A DNA stretch of 38,392 nucleotides from Longimicrobium sp. (GCA_036377595.1 DASUYB010000030.1:1-38392), one strand, 5' to 3'. Counted from the stretch's first letter, positions 1 to 7,661 are shown. Numbers and translations are program-made. Notes: generated by a model from the letters alone, not told the origin.

Positions 1-123
1 CTCGATCAGCGCGACCTGTCAGCAACAAGGAATTCATCCGCTCGACTTTGTAGCTCGCTCCATCGCAGCCCTGCGTGCTGGCACCCCCGCGCCCACGATT
101 CTGCCGACCAACTGAACGGTTAC
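1..123 (+). mobile_element. IS66-family element, 3' end (partial)
   Basis: This is the right end of an insertion sequence whose remainder lies left of the window. It holds the last 37 codons of a transposase, the stop at 113-115 and a short tail. The tail ends in TTAC at 120-123, the complement of the GTAA terminus usual for IS66 elements. The same sequence recurs in opposite orientation at the other end of the window; bases 1-128 match 38248-38375 without a mismatch by eye. The five shared bases beyond position 123 may be target-site coincidence. Confidence 0.75.
2..115 (+). CDS. IS66-family transposase, C-terminal fragment
   Basis: The open frame enters from the left edge and encodes 37 residues up to the TGA at 113. 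Its content (ISATCQQQGIHPLDF, then RAGTPAPTILPTN) follows the known C-terminal pattern of IS66 TnpC transposases, where a T-C-x-x-Q-G-x-x-x-x-D-F stretch precedes a short tail ending near PAPxxLP. The catalytic DDE core is outside the window, so activity cannot be judged. Family assignment rests on this short tail and on its repeated, inverted copy at the other end. Confidence 0.7.
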   Translation, partial: SISATCQQQGIHPLDFVARSIAALRAGTPAPTILPTN

Positions 124-179
124 GCCGCGAGTTCACTCGCAAACGACCATCCCGATGCTCGTCGACAATCGCTCCGCCG

Positions 180-782
180 CTACGGATTCAGCCCGCGGTA
201 GAACGTCGTCGCCACCTTGGGTGCGAGCGGGGGAAGAGGCCGCGAGTGGTCGCCGAGGAGCCACTCGAGCTCGATCTCCTCCAGCAGGCCGATGAGCATG
301 CGCCGCGCGAGGGGGATGTCGACGTCGCCGCGGACGGCGCCGTCGGCCACGCCCGACCCCAGCAGCTCGTCGATGGCCTGCGCGTAGGTGCGAAGGACAT
401 CGCGCACGGCGCCACCGTAGAACTTGCTGCTCTGCCGGCTTTCCAGCAGCAGCACGGTGGCCAGCGCGGGCTCGGCCTGAATGCTCTCGAACTGCAGCCC
501 GATGAAGCGCGCCAGCCGCTCCTCGAACGGCGCGTGCGACGGCATCACGTCGCGCACGGAGGCCACGAACTCGGCCACCTTGTCGCGAAACGCCGTCAGC
601 AGCAGGTCGTCCTTGCCGTCGAAGTACAGGTAGATCGTCCCCTCCGCCACGCCCGCGCCCGCGGCGATGTCGCGGATGCGGGCGGCGAAGAAGCCGTGCT
701 CGGCAAACACCCGCACCGCGCTTTCGAGGATGGCGCGGCGGCGGGCTTCCTTGCTTTCGCTGAGCGCGGACTCGGAGGGCAT
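180..782 (-). CDS. TetR/AcrR family transcriptional regulator
   Basis: A 200-residue one-component repressor. The N-terminal helix-turn-helix is clear: an R-R-x-x-I-L-x-x-A-x-x-x-F-A-E-x-G-F helix, then IRDIAAGAGVAEGTIYLYF, then DGKDDLL, as usual for TetR. The C-terminal half is helical and has no recognisable ligand signature. The ATG at 782 was chosen because the alignable TetR domain starts about 10 residues later. The frame stays open 69 codons upstream, but that stretch reads through an 8-mer repeat array and a terminator. No good Shine-Dalgarno is seen at the ATG. It is the last gene before the IS66 end, so its target may lie outside the window. Confidence 0.88.
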   Translation of the reverse strand: MPSESALSESKEARRRAILESAVRVFAEHGFFAARIRDIAAGAGVAEGTIYLYFDGKDDLLLTAFRDKVAEFVASVRDVMPSHAPFEERLARFIGLQFESIQAEPALATVLLLESRQSSKFYGGAVRDVLRTYAQAIDELLGSGVADGAVRGDVDIPLARRMLIGLLEEIELEWLLGDHSRPLPPLAPKVATTFYRGLNP

Positions 783-793
783 GGCGGGAACAT

Positions 794-825
794 AGTGCGA
801 AAGTGCGAGGGTGCGAAAGTGCGCG
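794..825. repeat. Tandem 8-mer array (4 copies)
   Basis: Four consecutive 8-mers: AGTGCGAA, AGTGCGAG, GGTGCGAA, AGTGCGCG. They lie 12 bases upstream of the TetR start. The unit is the complement of the CGCACTTC unit at 2263-2302. Confidence 0.75.
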
Positions 826-971
826 GTGTAGCGCCGCCGTCGCTCTCCGGCCTCATCCCGTCCACGGAAACGTAAGGTGCGGAGGGAGATGGGGAGAGGG
901 GGATGATCGTGATCGATGCGAGTTCCCCAACACCCCATTTGACAGGCTTGACTTACGCGACGGAATGGAAA

Positions 972-1000
972 CCGGCCGGGAGACGTCATCTCCCGGCCGG
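972..1000 (-). terminator. Intrinsic terminator after the PDZ gene
   Basis: Perfect 12-bp arms (972-983 and 989-1000) with a 5-nt loop. On the minus strand the hairpin is followed by TTTCC, about 50 nt after the stop of the PDZ-protein gene. Confidence 0.7.
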
Positions 1001-1018
1001 CGGATTCGACCCGCTACA

Positions 1019-1042
1019 ACTCAGCACTCAACACTCAGCACT
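1019..1042. repeat. Tandem 7-mer array ACTCAGC (3 copies plus ACT)
   Basis: Heptamers ACTCAGC, ACTCAAC, ACTCAGC followed by ACT, ending four bases from the stop codon of the PDZ-protein gene. The same unit recurs at 23474-23497, also directly behind a stop codon. Confidence 0.8.
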
Positions 1043-1046
1043 TCGA

Positions 1047-2120
1047 TCACGGCGTGCGATCGGGCCGGATGCGCACCGTCAGGTCGTGGCTGCGGATGAT
1101 CGTCTCGCCCGTGCGCTCGTCGCGGGTGATGGTGACGGGGGCGCCGCGCACCTCCACGTCCGTATCTCCCACCGCCCCGGAAAAGCGGAGCTGCTGGCCG
1201 CCCGTCCGCGGCGCCCGTACCGTCGTCCGGTCGGGGCGGCGCGCGGCGGTGGCGCGCGCGGTGTAGGCCTGGCTGCCGCGGCGGTACGTCCACGTCACCG
1301 TCTGCCCGGGGCGGATGGCGGCGAACCGGCGCCCCCCCTCCGTCGTGGCGATCGCCACGCCGTCGATGTGCGTGAGGATGTCGCCGCGGCGCAGCCCGGC
1401 GCGCGCGGCGGGGCTTCCCGGCTCCACGCTCTCCACCGACGGCGACTCGCGGAAGGTCATGGTCACGTCGTCGCCGCGGCGGCGGATGCTGCAGTTGTCG
1501 CAGCTGATCCCGAACCCGAACCACCCCTCCGGCAGGATGTCCGGCGGCGGGGGCGGCAGCGGCGGCACGGGAGGCTGCGGCGGCGGCGGCGGTTGCGGGG
1601 GATGCGGCGCGTGCGGCACCGGAGGCACGGGCGGCACCGGGGCCGACGGCGCGCGCGGGGGACGCGGCGGGGTGGGCGGCGTCGGCGGCCTGGGCGGAGT
1701 CGGGGGCGTGGGCGGCTCCATGCACCGCTGCCCGGCCGTCACCTCCACGTCGTGCGTGCGGCCGCCACGGCGCACCGTCAGCCGCACGCGCTCGCCGCGG
1801 CGCACGGTGGCCATCCGGTCGCCGGCCTCGTTCGTGGTGATCGGGCTCCCGTCCACCGCCACCAGCACGTCACCCTCGCGCAGGCGCCCGCTCCCCGTGC
1901 CGTGGATGCCGTGGATGCGCGGCTCGGTGGAGAAGCGGTAGCGGCTCCGTTCCGGCGAGAACTCGATCGAGCAGTGATTGCACCGAATGTCGTTGAACCC
2001 CAGGTCCGGCACCACCACGCCGTCTCCCCTCCCGCAGCTGCCGATCTGTGCCGGCGCCGCCGCGGGCATCCCCACCAGCGCCAGCGTCAGCGTCAGCGCC
2101 AGCTTGCGTGCGATTCCCAT
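1047..2120 (-). CDS. Secreted protein with duplicated CxxC-PDZ modules
   Basis: A 357-residue exported protein. A signal peptide (about residues 1-25, ending APAQ) is followed by two similar halves. Each half starts with a CxxCS motif (CNHC 47-50, CDNC 207-210), then a short beta-rich stretch and a PDZ domain (about 65-128 and 225-292; REGDVLVAVDG and RRGDILTHIDG are carboxylate-binding-loop-region motifs). The halves are joined by an extreme proline-rich linker (about 136-193). No protease domain is present, so a scaffold or substrate-binding role in the periplasm is likely. The ATG at 2120 has a GAGAGGG ribosome site and begins the signal peptide. It lies downstream of the ECF sigma/anti-sigma pair on the same strand, but 182 nt separate them. 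The paired cysteines could bind metal or form disulfides; neither can be told from sequence alone. Confidence 0.75.
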   Translation of the reverse strand: MGIARKLALTLTLALVGMPAAAPAQIGSCGRGDGVVVPDLGFNDIRCNHCSIEFSPERSRYRFSTEPRIHGIHGTGSGRLREGDVLVAVDGSPITTNEAGDRMATVRRGERVRLTVRRGGRTHDVEVTAGQRCMEPPTPPTPPRPPTPPTPPRPPRAPSAPVPPVPPVPHAPHPPQPPPPPQPPVPPLPPPPPDILPEGWFGFGISCDNCSIRRRGDDVTMTFRESPSVESVEPGSPAARAGLRRGDILTHIDGVAIATTEGGRRFAAIRPGQTVTWTYRRGSQAYTARATAARRPDRTTVRAPRTGGQQLRFSGAVGDTDVEVRGAPVTITRDERTGETIIRSHDLTVRIRPDRTP

Positions 2121-2262
2121 CGGTCCATCCCTCTCTTCCTTCGTGTGTCGTCGCGTCGACGGTGATGTGGACTCCGCGCGCGTCCTCGACCTTCTTCGTG
2201 AAGCAGGCATCTCCCGTCCGCCCGCCAATTCTCGTCCCGATCCAAAATCAACATCTCCCGAG

Positions 2263-2302
2263 CGCACTTCCGCACTTCCGCACTTCCGCACTCACGCACT
2301 CA
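2263..2302. repeat. Tandem 8-mer array (5 copies)
   Basis: Three copies of CGCACTTC followed by two of CGCACTCA. The array directly abuts the stop codon (2303-2305) of the anti-sigma-like gene, with no intervening base. Confidence 0.85.
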
Positions 2303-2881
2303 TCAGAACCAGACCACGCTCTGCCTCCCCGTCGTGTCCTGCCGCGCGCCTGCCTGCTGCTGCGCCTTCGCGCGGTCGAACGCGGCCAGGATGCCGCTGG
2401 CCACCGGGTCGTTGGGGTTGAGCCGGATCACCTCGTCGGCGGCGGCGCGCAGCATCGCCGACGCCACCTCGCGGCCCTGCTGGCGGCCGGTGCGGCTGGT
2501 GTCGGCCACCTGCGACAGCCGCGTGAGCGCCTGCACGTAGGCCGTGCCCGTCTGCTGCACCATCAGCGCGGCCTGCTGGGCGTCGCGCTGCTGCATCGCC
2601 GTCACCATCTGCGTGGTGTTGCGCTGCGCCACGTACTGCCCGGTGGCCAGCCCGCCCAGGAAGAGCGCGATCCCCGCCGCGACGGCGCCCGACAGCCACG
2701 CGGCGGAGAAGCGGATGGTGCGGCGCGCCGGCGTGGGCGCCGTCAGCAGGCCGCGCTCGCGGAGGGCGCGCACGGTGCGCTCCTCCAGCAGCCGGCCGGG
2801 CTCGCGCTCGCGGGGAAGCGCGTCGAACATCGCGCGCTCCGCGGGCGTCAGCTCGTCGTTCATCTCGTCATGCAGGCTCAT
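2303..2881 (-). CDS. Membrane-anchored anti-sigma-factor-like protein
   Basis: A 192-residue protein with an acidic cytoplasmic-looking N-terminus (about residues 1-60), one membrane span (about 63-85, WLSGAVAAGIALFLGGLATG) and a Gln/Ala-rich extracytoplasmic part. The layout fits an anti-sigma factor. Its gene overlaps the ECF sigma gene by 14 nt, the usual arrangement for a sigma/anti-sigma pair. The HxxxCxxC zinc motif common in such proteins is absent, so the call rests on position and topology. The ATG at 2881 is preceded by AAAGGA at good spacing; an in-frame ATG six codons later is the alternative. Confidence 0.6.
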   Translation of the reverse strand: MSLHDEMNDELTPAERAMFDALPREREPGRLLEERTVRALRERGLLTAPTPARRTIRFSAAWLSGAVAAGIALFLGGLATGQYVAQRNTTQMVTAMQQRDAQQAALMVQQTGTAYVQALTRLSQVADTSRTGRQQGREVASAMLRAAADEVIRLNPNDPVASGILAAFDRAKAQQQAGARQDTTGRQSVVWF

Positions 2882-3425
2882 GCGTCCGTCCTTTCGCGGG
2901 CTCCAGCGCCAGCCGGAGCGACCGTCGTGCGTTGAAGAGCTGGCTCTTCGAAGTGCCGGCCGAGATCCCCAGCATCTCGCCGATCTCCTCGTGCCGGTAG
3001 CCCTCCACGTCGTGCAGCACCAGCACCGTGCGGTACCCGGCCGGGAGCAGCCCGATGGCCCGCTCCAGGTCGATGCGCTCGCCGTCGTGCGGCGGGGGGC
3101 GCCACGGCTCGGGCACCCCTTCCATGTCCGTCCAGCGCCCGTTCTTCCGTAGAAGCTGGCGTGCCACGTTCAGCCCGATCCCCGTCAGCCAGGTGGAAAA
3201 CGCGGCCTCCCAGCGGAAGTCGCCCAGCTTCTCGGTGGCGCGGATCCACGTCTCCTGCACCACGTCCTCGGCGTCGTGCTCGCTGCCGCCGACGATGCGG
3301 AGGACGACCTGGTGCAGCCGCGGGGTGTGGCGGCGGTACAGGTCGCGGAACGCCCGCTCGTCGCCGCTCAGGAGCAGCGCATCGGCCAGCGCGCGGTCGG
3401 TGGTGGGCGCGGTGTCGGTCCTCAT
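2868..3425 (-). CDS. ECF (RpoE-like) RNA polymerase sigma factor
   Basis: A 185-residue sigma-70 family protein with only regions 2 and 4. Region 2 shows AFRDLYRRHTPRLHQVVLRIV, then DAEDVVQETWIRA and a WLTGIGLNVARQLLR core-binding/-10-recognition segment. Region 4 shows LPAGYRTVLVLHDVEGYRHEEIGEMLGISAGTSKSQLF, the HTH for -35 recognition. The length is typical for ECF sigmas. It is co-transcribed with the overlapping anti-sigma-like gene. An extended -10-like element lies about 35 nt upstream of the start. The regulon cannot be deduced from the window; the following PDZ-protein gene is a plausible member. Confidence 0.92.
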   Translation of the reverse strand: MRTDTAPTTDRALADALLLSGDERAFRDLYRRHTPRLHQVVLRIVGGSEHDAEDVVQETWIRATEKLGDFRWEAAFSTWLTGIGLNVARQLLRKNGRWTDMEGVPEPWRPPPHDGERIDLERAIGLLPAGYRTVLVLHDVEGYRHEEIGEMLGISAGTSKSQLFNARRSLRLALEPAKGRTHEPA

Positions 3426-3458
3426 GGCACCCGTTGAGTGTCGCAGGCCATGCAGATG

Positions 3459-3467
3459 GTTGTATCA
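3459..3467 (-). promoter_or_regulatory. Candidate extended -10 upstream of the sigma gene
   Basis: On the minus strand the bases read TGATACAAC, an extended -10 match, about 34 nt before the sigma-factor ATG. The -35 region is weak. It could serve basal transcription; no ECF-type autoregulated promoter was recognised. Confidence 0.35.
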
Positions 3468-3585
3468 GGGGATGAACGGATTTTCAGATGGAGATGTGGC
3501 GCGCATCCGAGCCCGGATTTCTGCGCCGGGAGATGCGATTCCGGCCGAAATCTCGTCGGCTCCAGGCTACTCACACAGATGGAGA

Positions 3586-4587
3586 TCAGGATCCCGCGAG
3601 CCGCTTCAGCATCTCCGCCGTGATCACCGTCGGCTCGCGCGGCAGACTGTCGATCGAGAAGCGGGGGACGAGGTCCCGCGCGGCGATCTCCTCATCCTCG
3701 TCCGCCAGCCCGCACGTCGCCGCCAACCAGCCGGTGACGCGCTTCGCGGAGACGCCGCGCGACCGCAGCTCGTCGAGCGAAACGGAGCCGTGGCGCTTGG
3801 CCAGGCGCTCGCCGTCGTCGCCCAGCATCAGCGGCACGTGCAGGAACGCGGGCTCGGGAAGATCGAGCGCGCGATAGACGAGCAGCTGCCGCGCGGTGGA
3901 CGAGAGCAGGTCGCCGCCGCGCACCACGTGCGTGATCTCCATCGCCGCGTCGTCGACGACCACCGCCAGCTGGTACGCGGCCGCGCCGTCCTTCCGCCGC
4001 ACCACGAAGTCGCCCGTCTCCTCCGCGGGGGCGAAGCAGCACCGCCCCATCAGCAGGTCGTCGAAGCACACCTCGCCCGTCTCCACCCGCATCCGCAGCG
4101 CCACGAGCGAGCGCCCGTGCGCCATCAGCGACGGGGCGGACGGGTCGGCGCGGCGCTCGCGGCAGGTGCCGGGGTAGCGCGGCCCCTCCTCGCCCGCGTG
4201 CGGCGCGCTGGCCGCCGCCGCGATGTCGCGCCGCGAGCAGGCGCACTCGAACAGCAGCCCGCGCGCGGCGAGCGTCCGCAGCGCCTCGTCGTACCGCTCG
4301 CCGCGCAGCGACTGCACGTACGGCGCGTGCGGTCCGCCCACGTCGGGTCCCTCGTCCCAGTCCAGCCCCAGCCAGCGCAGCTCATCCAGCTGCGTCTCCA
4401 TCACGCCAGGCCGCACCCGCCCGAAGTCCAGGTCCTCCACGCGCATCACGAACGCGCCGCCGGCCGCGCGCGCCTGCAGCCACGCCAGCAGCGCCGTACG
4501 CGCGTTGCCCAGGTGCAGCGCGCCCGTCGGGCTCGGCGCGAATCGGCCACGCACGACGGACTTCGGGGATGTAGAGATGTCGGTCAC
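3586..4587 (-). CDS. gluQ: Glutamyl-Q tRNA(Asp) synthetase
   Basis: A 333-residue class I synthetase-like enzyme that attaches glutamate to the queuosine base of tRNA(Asp). The nucleotide-binding signature FAPSPTGALHLGN is at residues 16-28 and a KMSKS-like RLAKRHGS lies near residue 265. The zinc-site cysteines of the GluQ subfamily are visible as CAC followed later by YPGTC. The protein stops soon after the catalytic core and lacks the anticodon-binding domain of GltX; the length also separates it from GltX. The ATG at 4587 precedes the signature by the usual distance. No queuosine-pathway neighbours are present in the window. Confidence 0.92.
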   Translation of the reverse strand: MTDISTSPKSVVRGRFAPSPTGALHLGNARTALLAWLQARAAGGAFVMRVEDLDFGRVRPGVMETQLDELRWLGLDWDEGPDVGGPHAPYVQSLRGERYDEALRTLAARGLLFECACSRRDIAAAASAPHAGEEGPRYPGTCRERRADPSAPSLMAHGRSLVALRMRVETGEVCFDDLLMGRCCFAPAEETGDFVVRRKDGAAAYQLAVVVDDAAMEITHVVRGGDLLSSTARQLLVYRALDLPEPAFLHVPLMLGDDGERLAKRHGSVSLDELRSRGVSAKRVTGWLAATCGLADEDEEIAARDLVPRFSIDSLPREPTVITAEMLKRLAGS

Positions 4588-4598
4588 GGAAACACGAA

Positions 4599-4646
4599 GG
4601 CGGCGGAACGGGATATGGCAATCCTAACCGCGCCCGTTCCGCCGCC
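4599..4646 (-). terminator. 14-bp hairpin between hydrolase and gluQ
   Basis: Perfect 14-bp arms (4599-4612 and 4633-4646) with a 20-nt loop, just after the hydrolase stop on the minus strand. The hairpin is followed by TTCGTGTTTCC rather than a clean U-run. Confidence 0.55.
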
Positions 4647-4661
4647 GCCAGCCCGGTACAT

Positions 4662-5689
4662 TCAGGCGATGCCCAGTCGCTGGGCGACGAACTTCCGCAC
4701 GTCCGGAGAATCGAAGTAGTTGAGGTGATACCAATGCCCTTGCGGCGCAGTGTCACTGCCGAAATTCAGCCTCGGCCGACCGCTCGCAGTCCGTTTACCA
4801 AGATTGTCTACGCCGCGCCAAGGCACTACAAGGTCGTTCAGCACATTGCCAAAGCCCTGGTCTGAGATGGGTTCCAGCAGCTTGAGCAGCGGCTCGGTCG
4901 TATTTCCAAAGTTCGCGCGAATGAACGATGGCGTGCCGGCGAGCGGCACGTCCGATTCGTTCAGTGTGTGGATCAATTCGCTCTCCGGTGCGAGGGCGGC
5001 CACTCCGGGAAGATCGGTGGCCGTTTGGGCCAGCACCTTCCTGACCGCTGCCAGCAGTCCGGAAAGCTTGTCGAGCACGTCGTGCACGAACGGATTGTCG
5101 GAGCTTCCGAGGTAGGCCGTGAAGATCATCAGCAGGCGATCGAGGTTTTCGCGCCGCGCAAGGTCGGAGCCCTGGTTGGCCGCTCCGACGAAGATCACCT
5201 GCCCGATGCGAATGTGCTTCGCGTCCAGCTGGGGCCTGATCTGCGGATGCTCCAGTAGCGAACGCACCACCACCCGCCGCGAGAGTGGCAGACGATGTCC
5301 ACCTCGAGCCCGTCTGGAAGGAAGCCCAGCAGGTCGCGCGCGTTCTGAAGCGGATCCACGGACACCGTCTGATGCTCATAGCCGTATACCCGACCCACGT
5401 AGTGGGCGTGGAGCCGGCCGAGCAGGTCTCCCCAGAGCAGCAGCGGTGAGAAAGCGAACCCGTACACTCGATCGAAAATCCCGTGCACCAGCAGTAGCGT
5501 CCGGCCGCCGGTCGTGACCGGCTCGACCTTGGTATCCTTCAGGAAGACTGCCGGAAGCGCGGGTACGTTGGGTGCCGTCGTCGGCTTCGGGTCCAGGCTG
5601 GCAGGCGGCAGCTTCTTCAACCCGACATGCGGCTTTAGCAGCGTCTCTGCCTTGCGGACGAGGGTGAGGGTGAGATCGAATGCGGCCAT
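4662..5689 (-). pseudogene. Lipase-like alpha/beta hydrolase, frameshifted
   Basis: Two overlapping frames make one hydrolase. The first part (from 5689) has LLLVHGIFD, the oxyanion-hole region, and VCHSRGG, the nucleophile elbow. The frame then breaks at the GGG of 5273-5275. The second part continues with VVVRSLLEHPQ and carries the likely catalytic Asp (VVPWRGVDN) and His (GHWYHLNYF) before the TGA-type stop at 4662. One extra G would restore HSRGGVVVR, the expected lipase pattern, giving about 342 residues. The ATG at 5689 has an excellent AAGGAGGT site. The break is either a true recent mutation or a homopolymer sequencing error; everything else about the gene looks intact. GC content is lower than the neighbours. 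Substrate unknown. Confidence 0.75.
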
Positions 5690-5787
5690 GGTACCTCCTT
5701 GCATATCGTTGAGAAGCCATCAATCAGTGCACGTAACAATCGAGGGCCGATCGATGCAATCTTCCTCGAACACGAATCAGCATTGAC

Positions 5788-5822
5788 GGAAAACCCCGCT
5801 CACGCGAGTCGCGAGCGGGGTT
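5788..5822 (-). terminator. Intrinsic terminator after tatA
   Basis: Ten-bp arms (5792-5801 and 5813-5822, AACCCCGCTC/GAGCGGGGTT). On the minus strand the hairpin is followed by TTTTCC. It lies about 30 nt after the tatA stop. Confidence 0.85.
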
Positions 5823-5852
5823 CGAAGCTGTCGACGTGCGACAGCGTTCTGT

Positions 5853-6182
5853 TCAGCCGGTCCGATCAGGGCTGTGCGCCGCCTCGGCCGTGGCTGCAGG
5901 CTCCGCCGTCGCTGCGACGGACGGCTCGGGCGCGCTGCTGGGCACGGCGTACGGGTCCGCGCCGGTGCCCGCGAGCGTGGCGTGCGGTGGCGGGACGGGG
6001 GTGGTGGCGATGGTGTCGTCGGGCATCGTCAGCTCCTCGCCGAAGCCGCTGACGGCGCGCTTGAACTCGCGGATCCCCTTGCCGAGCGACGCGGCGGCGC
6101 TGGGAAGACGCTTGGGACCGAAGAAGAGCAGGATCACGGCGAGGATCAGCAGCGTCTCGCCGAAGCCGAGTCCGAACGGCAC
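5853..6182 (-). CDS. tatA: Twin-arginine translocase subunit TatA/E
   Basis: A 109-residue TatA-family protein. The short N-terminal membrane helix (FGETLLILAVILLFF), the FGPKRLP hinge and the amphipathic helix AASLGKGIREFKRAVSGF are textbook. The C-terminal half is a low-complexity Ala/Pro/Thr tail, as is common. TatA multimers form the pore through which folded proteins cross the inner membrane. The start is GTG at 6182, preceded by GGAGGT at short spacing. No tatB or tatC is adjacent; the gene stands alone with its own terminator. Confidence 0.93.
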   Translation of the reverse strand: MPFGLGFGETLLILAVILLFFGPKRLPSAAASLGKGIREFKRAVSGFGEELTMPDDTIATTPVPPPHATLAGTGADPYAVPSSAPEPSVAATAEPAATAEAAHSPDRTG

Positions 6183-6367
6183 GATGACCTCCAGGCAAAC
6201 GGATCAACCCGCGGCGCGCAGGAAGCCGCCGCGATCGCCTCCAATCTCGCATCTCAAGGCTGTCTACACCATTACAGCCGTAGCGGAGACGAGATCCACC
6301 GGCGCGCGGGCGGCGTAATCGGGGCGTTCGCAGCACCGATGCATCCGCAACCCGGGGAGATCCGACC

Positions 6368-6850
6368 ATGAGCGCACACGACACCGAGACGCTGGTCCGG
6401 CTGGCGTACGACCTCTACAACCAGCGCGACTTCGCCCGCTCGGCGGAGCTGACGCAGCCCGACGCCATCACGGTGATGGTGCCCACGGGCCAGGAGTTCC
6501 GCGGCCCCGAGGGTACCGTGGCGTATCTGACCGGCTGGGCCACGGCGTTCCCCGACTCCACCGTCGAGGTGCTGAACGTCGTCGCTGGCGAGGACGGCGG
6601 CGCGGCGGAATTCATCGGCCGCGGGACGCACACGGGGCCGCTGGTCACCCCCGCGGGCATCATCCCGCCCACCGGCCGCCGCGTGGAGTTCCGCCTGTGC
6701 GACGTGTGGACCGTGCGCGACGGCAAGTTCGCCGGCAACCGAAACTACTTCGACCTGGTGACACTGCTGGGCCAGCTCGGCGTCGCTCCGCAGCCCGCCG
6801 GCCTCGACATCTCCCACGCGCAGATCGGCACGCCGGCCGCCACCTCCTGA
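6368..6850 (+). CDS. SnoaL-like polyketide-cyclase-fold protein
   Basis: A 160-residue protein with the cone-shaped alpha+beta (NTF2-like) fold expected of the SnoaL/ester-cyclase group. Recognisable stretches are LVRLAYDLYNQRDFARSAEL at the N-terminus, GQEFRGPEGTVAYLTGWATAFPDSTVEV, then FIGRGTHTGPL and VEFRLCDVWTVRDGKFAGNRNYFD. Many family members are of unknown function, so no substrate is claimed. The ATG has a GGGGAG ribosome site at good spacing. It is monocistronic and followed by a strong hairpin. It is divergent from tatA. Confidence 0.8.
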   Translation: MSAHDTETLVRLAYDLYNQRDFARSAELTQPDAITVMVPTGQEFRGPEGTVAYLTGWATAFPDSTVEVLNVVAGEDGGAAEFIGRGTHTGPLVTPAGIIPPTGRRVEFRLCDVWTVRDGKFAGNRNYFDLVTLLGQLGVAPQPAGLDISHAQIGTPAATS

Positions 6851-6896
6851 CGCTGGAGTTGGCCCGGGGCCACCGTCCCACCCCGGGTATCCACAC

Positions 6897-6934
6897 GAAG
6901 CTCGCCCCGGCAGGTCGCGACCTGCCGGGGCTTC
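6897..6934 (+). terminator. Strong hairpin after the SnoaL-like gene
   Basis: Thirteen-bp perfect arms (6905-6917 and 6918-6930) plus outer GAAG/CTTC pairing at 6897-6900 and 6931-6934, beginning 46 nt after the stop. The U-run is poor (CTTCGTGCG), so termination strength is uncertain. Confidence 0.6.
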
Positions 6935-7283
6935 GTGCGTCCGTCTCGATTCGGCACCGTCATCGAGCCGACGCGCGGCAAATATCGTCACCCGCGTTGC
7001 GGACGCGAGACATGATGGCCGCGCATGTTCGCCGCGAACGCTGGCGCTGGTGGCAGTATCGAACCGCTCGAATCCAGCCAAACGGCTGCATGCCGACACG
7101 GAGCGGATGCTCGGTTTCGGCGCCAGGTCTACACTTCGTCAAAGCCGAACCATCCTTCCAAGTTCTCAACCATCTGCACGTCAGTGGCTGAAGAAGCGCG
7201 CGGGAAATCCGCCACGGCTGCGGCTGGCAAAATCATCCAGCAAACACTAGCGTTCTGGCTCCTTAAGTAACCAAAGAGAAGAG
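6935..7283. other. Intergenic region without recognised gene
   Basis: About 350 bases between the SnoaL terminator and the mqsRA promoter region. The right part is less GC-rich than the surroundings. Short open frames exist on both strands but none has a ribosome site or recognisable protein content. Confidence 0.5.
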
Positions 7284-7309
7284 TTGCAGCCGGAGCCGTT
7301 TCGATGCGC

Positions 7310-7315
7310 TACAAT
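7310..7315 (+). promoter_or_regulatory. Candidate -10 of the mqsRA promoter
   Basis: TACAAT lies 17 bases before the mqsR ATG. The best -35-like hexamer, TTGCAG at 7284-7289, is 20 bases upstream, longer than the usual 17, so the assignment is tentative. Confidence 0.4.
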
Positions 7316-7325
7316 CTTGAACGCG

Positions 7326-7344
7326 AGGTAGCATGATGCTACCT
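7326..7344 (+). promoter_or_regulatory. Palindrome over the mqsR start, candidate MqsA operator
   Basis: AGGTAGCAT-G-ATGCTACCT is a perfect 9-bp inverted repeat with a one-base centre. It spans the ribosome-binding region and first codons of mqsR. MqsA-type antitoxins repress their own operon by binding AGGT/ACCT-containing palindromes, so this is the natural operator candidate. Confidence 0.55.
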
Positions 7345-7659
7345 TCGAATCAGAACCGCGGCACGCCTGCGTATGACCTCGAGCGGATTCAACAGCTTGT
7401 CGGGCAAGGGCCGCTCACCTGCGTCGTGACCACCGCCGCATTGGATGGAGCGCACGAATGTGGGTGGGATCACTCACGGGTGATCGAGGCGGTGCTGCTG
7501 CTCCGCCCCGGCGACTTCTACAAGACGATGGAGGCCGATAAGCGCCCAGGGATGTGGCAGGATGTCTATCACCTGCGGTTCGAGAGTGTCGACCTCTACG
7601 TGAAGCTCCAGATCGATTTCGATGGTTGCGCGATCGTGGTTCAGTTCAAACGGAGGTGA
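7333..7659 (+). CDS. mqsR: MqsR-family mRNA interferase toxin
   Basis: A 108-residue toxin of the RelE-like MqsR family, which cleaves mRNA. The family core is visible: PAYDLERIQQLV near the N-terminus, then GDFYKTMEADKRPGMWQDVYHLRF and DLYVKLQID...AIVVQFKRR at the end, closely matching the F-Y-K-x-M and W-Q-D-V-Y blocks of E. coli MqsR. The length is near the usual 98 residues. Two consecutive ATG codons are possible starts; the first is used. It precedes the antitoxin gene by two bases, the toxin-first order normal for this family. Confidence 0.88.
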   Translation: MMLPSNQNRGTPAYDLERIQQLVGQGPLTCVVTTAALDGAHECGWDHSRVIEAVLLLRPGDFYKTMEADKRPGMWQDVYHLRFESVDLYVKLQIDFDGCAIVVQFKRR

Positions 7660-7661
7660 GC

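Noticed and set aside
903-2165. Long plus-strand open frame opposite the PDZ gene
   Set aside because: Low-complexity Arg/Gly/Ala translation without family motifs; it is the antisense shadow common in GC-rich coding DNA.
5195-5290. Programmed frameshift in the hydrolase gene
   Set aside because: No slippery heptamer or downstream pseudoknot is obvious; a lost G in a G-run is simpler.
7025-7270. Small plus-strand open frame before mqsRA
   Set aside because: No ribosome site, no similarity and no hydrophobic or charged pattern that would support a protein.
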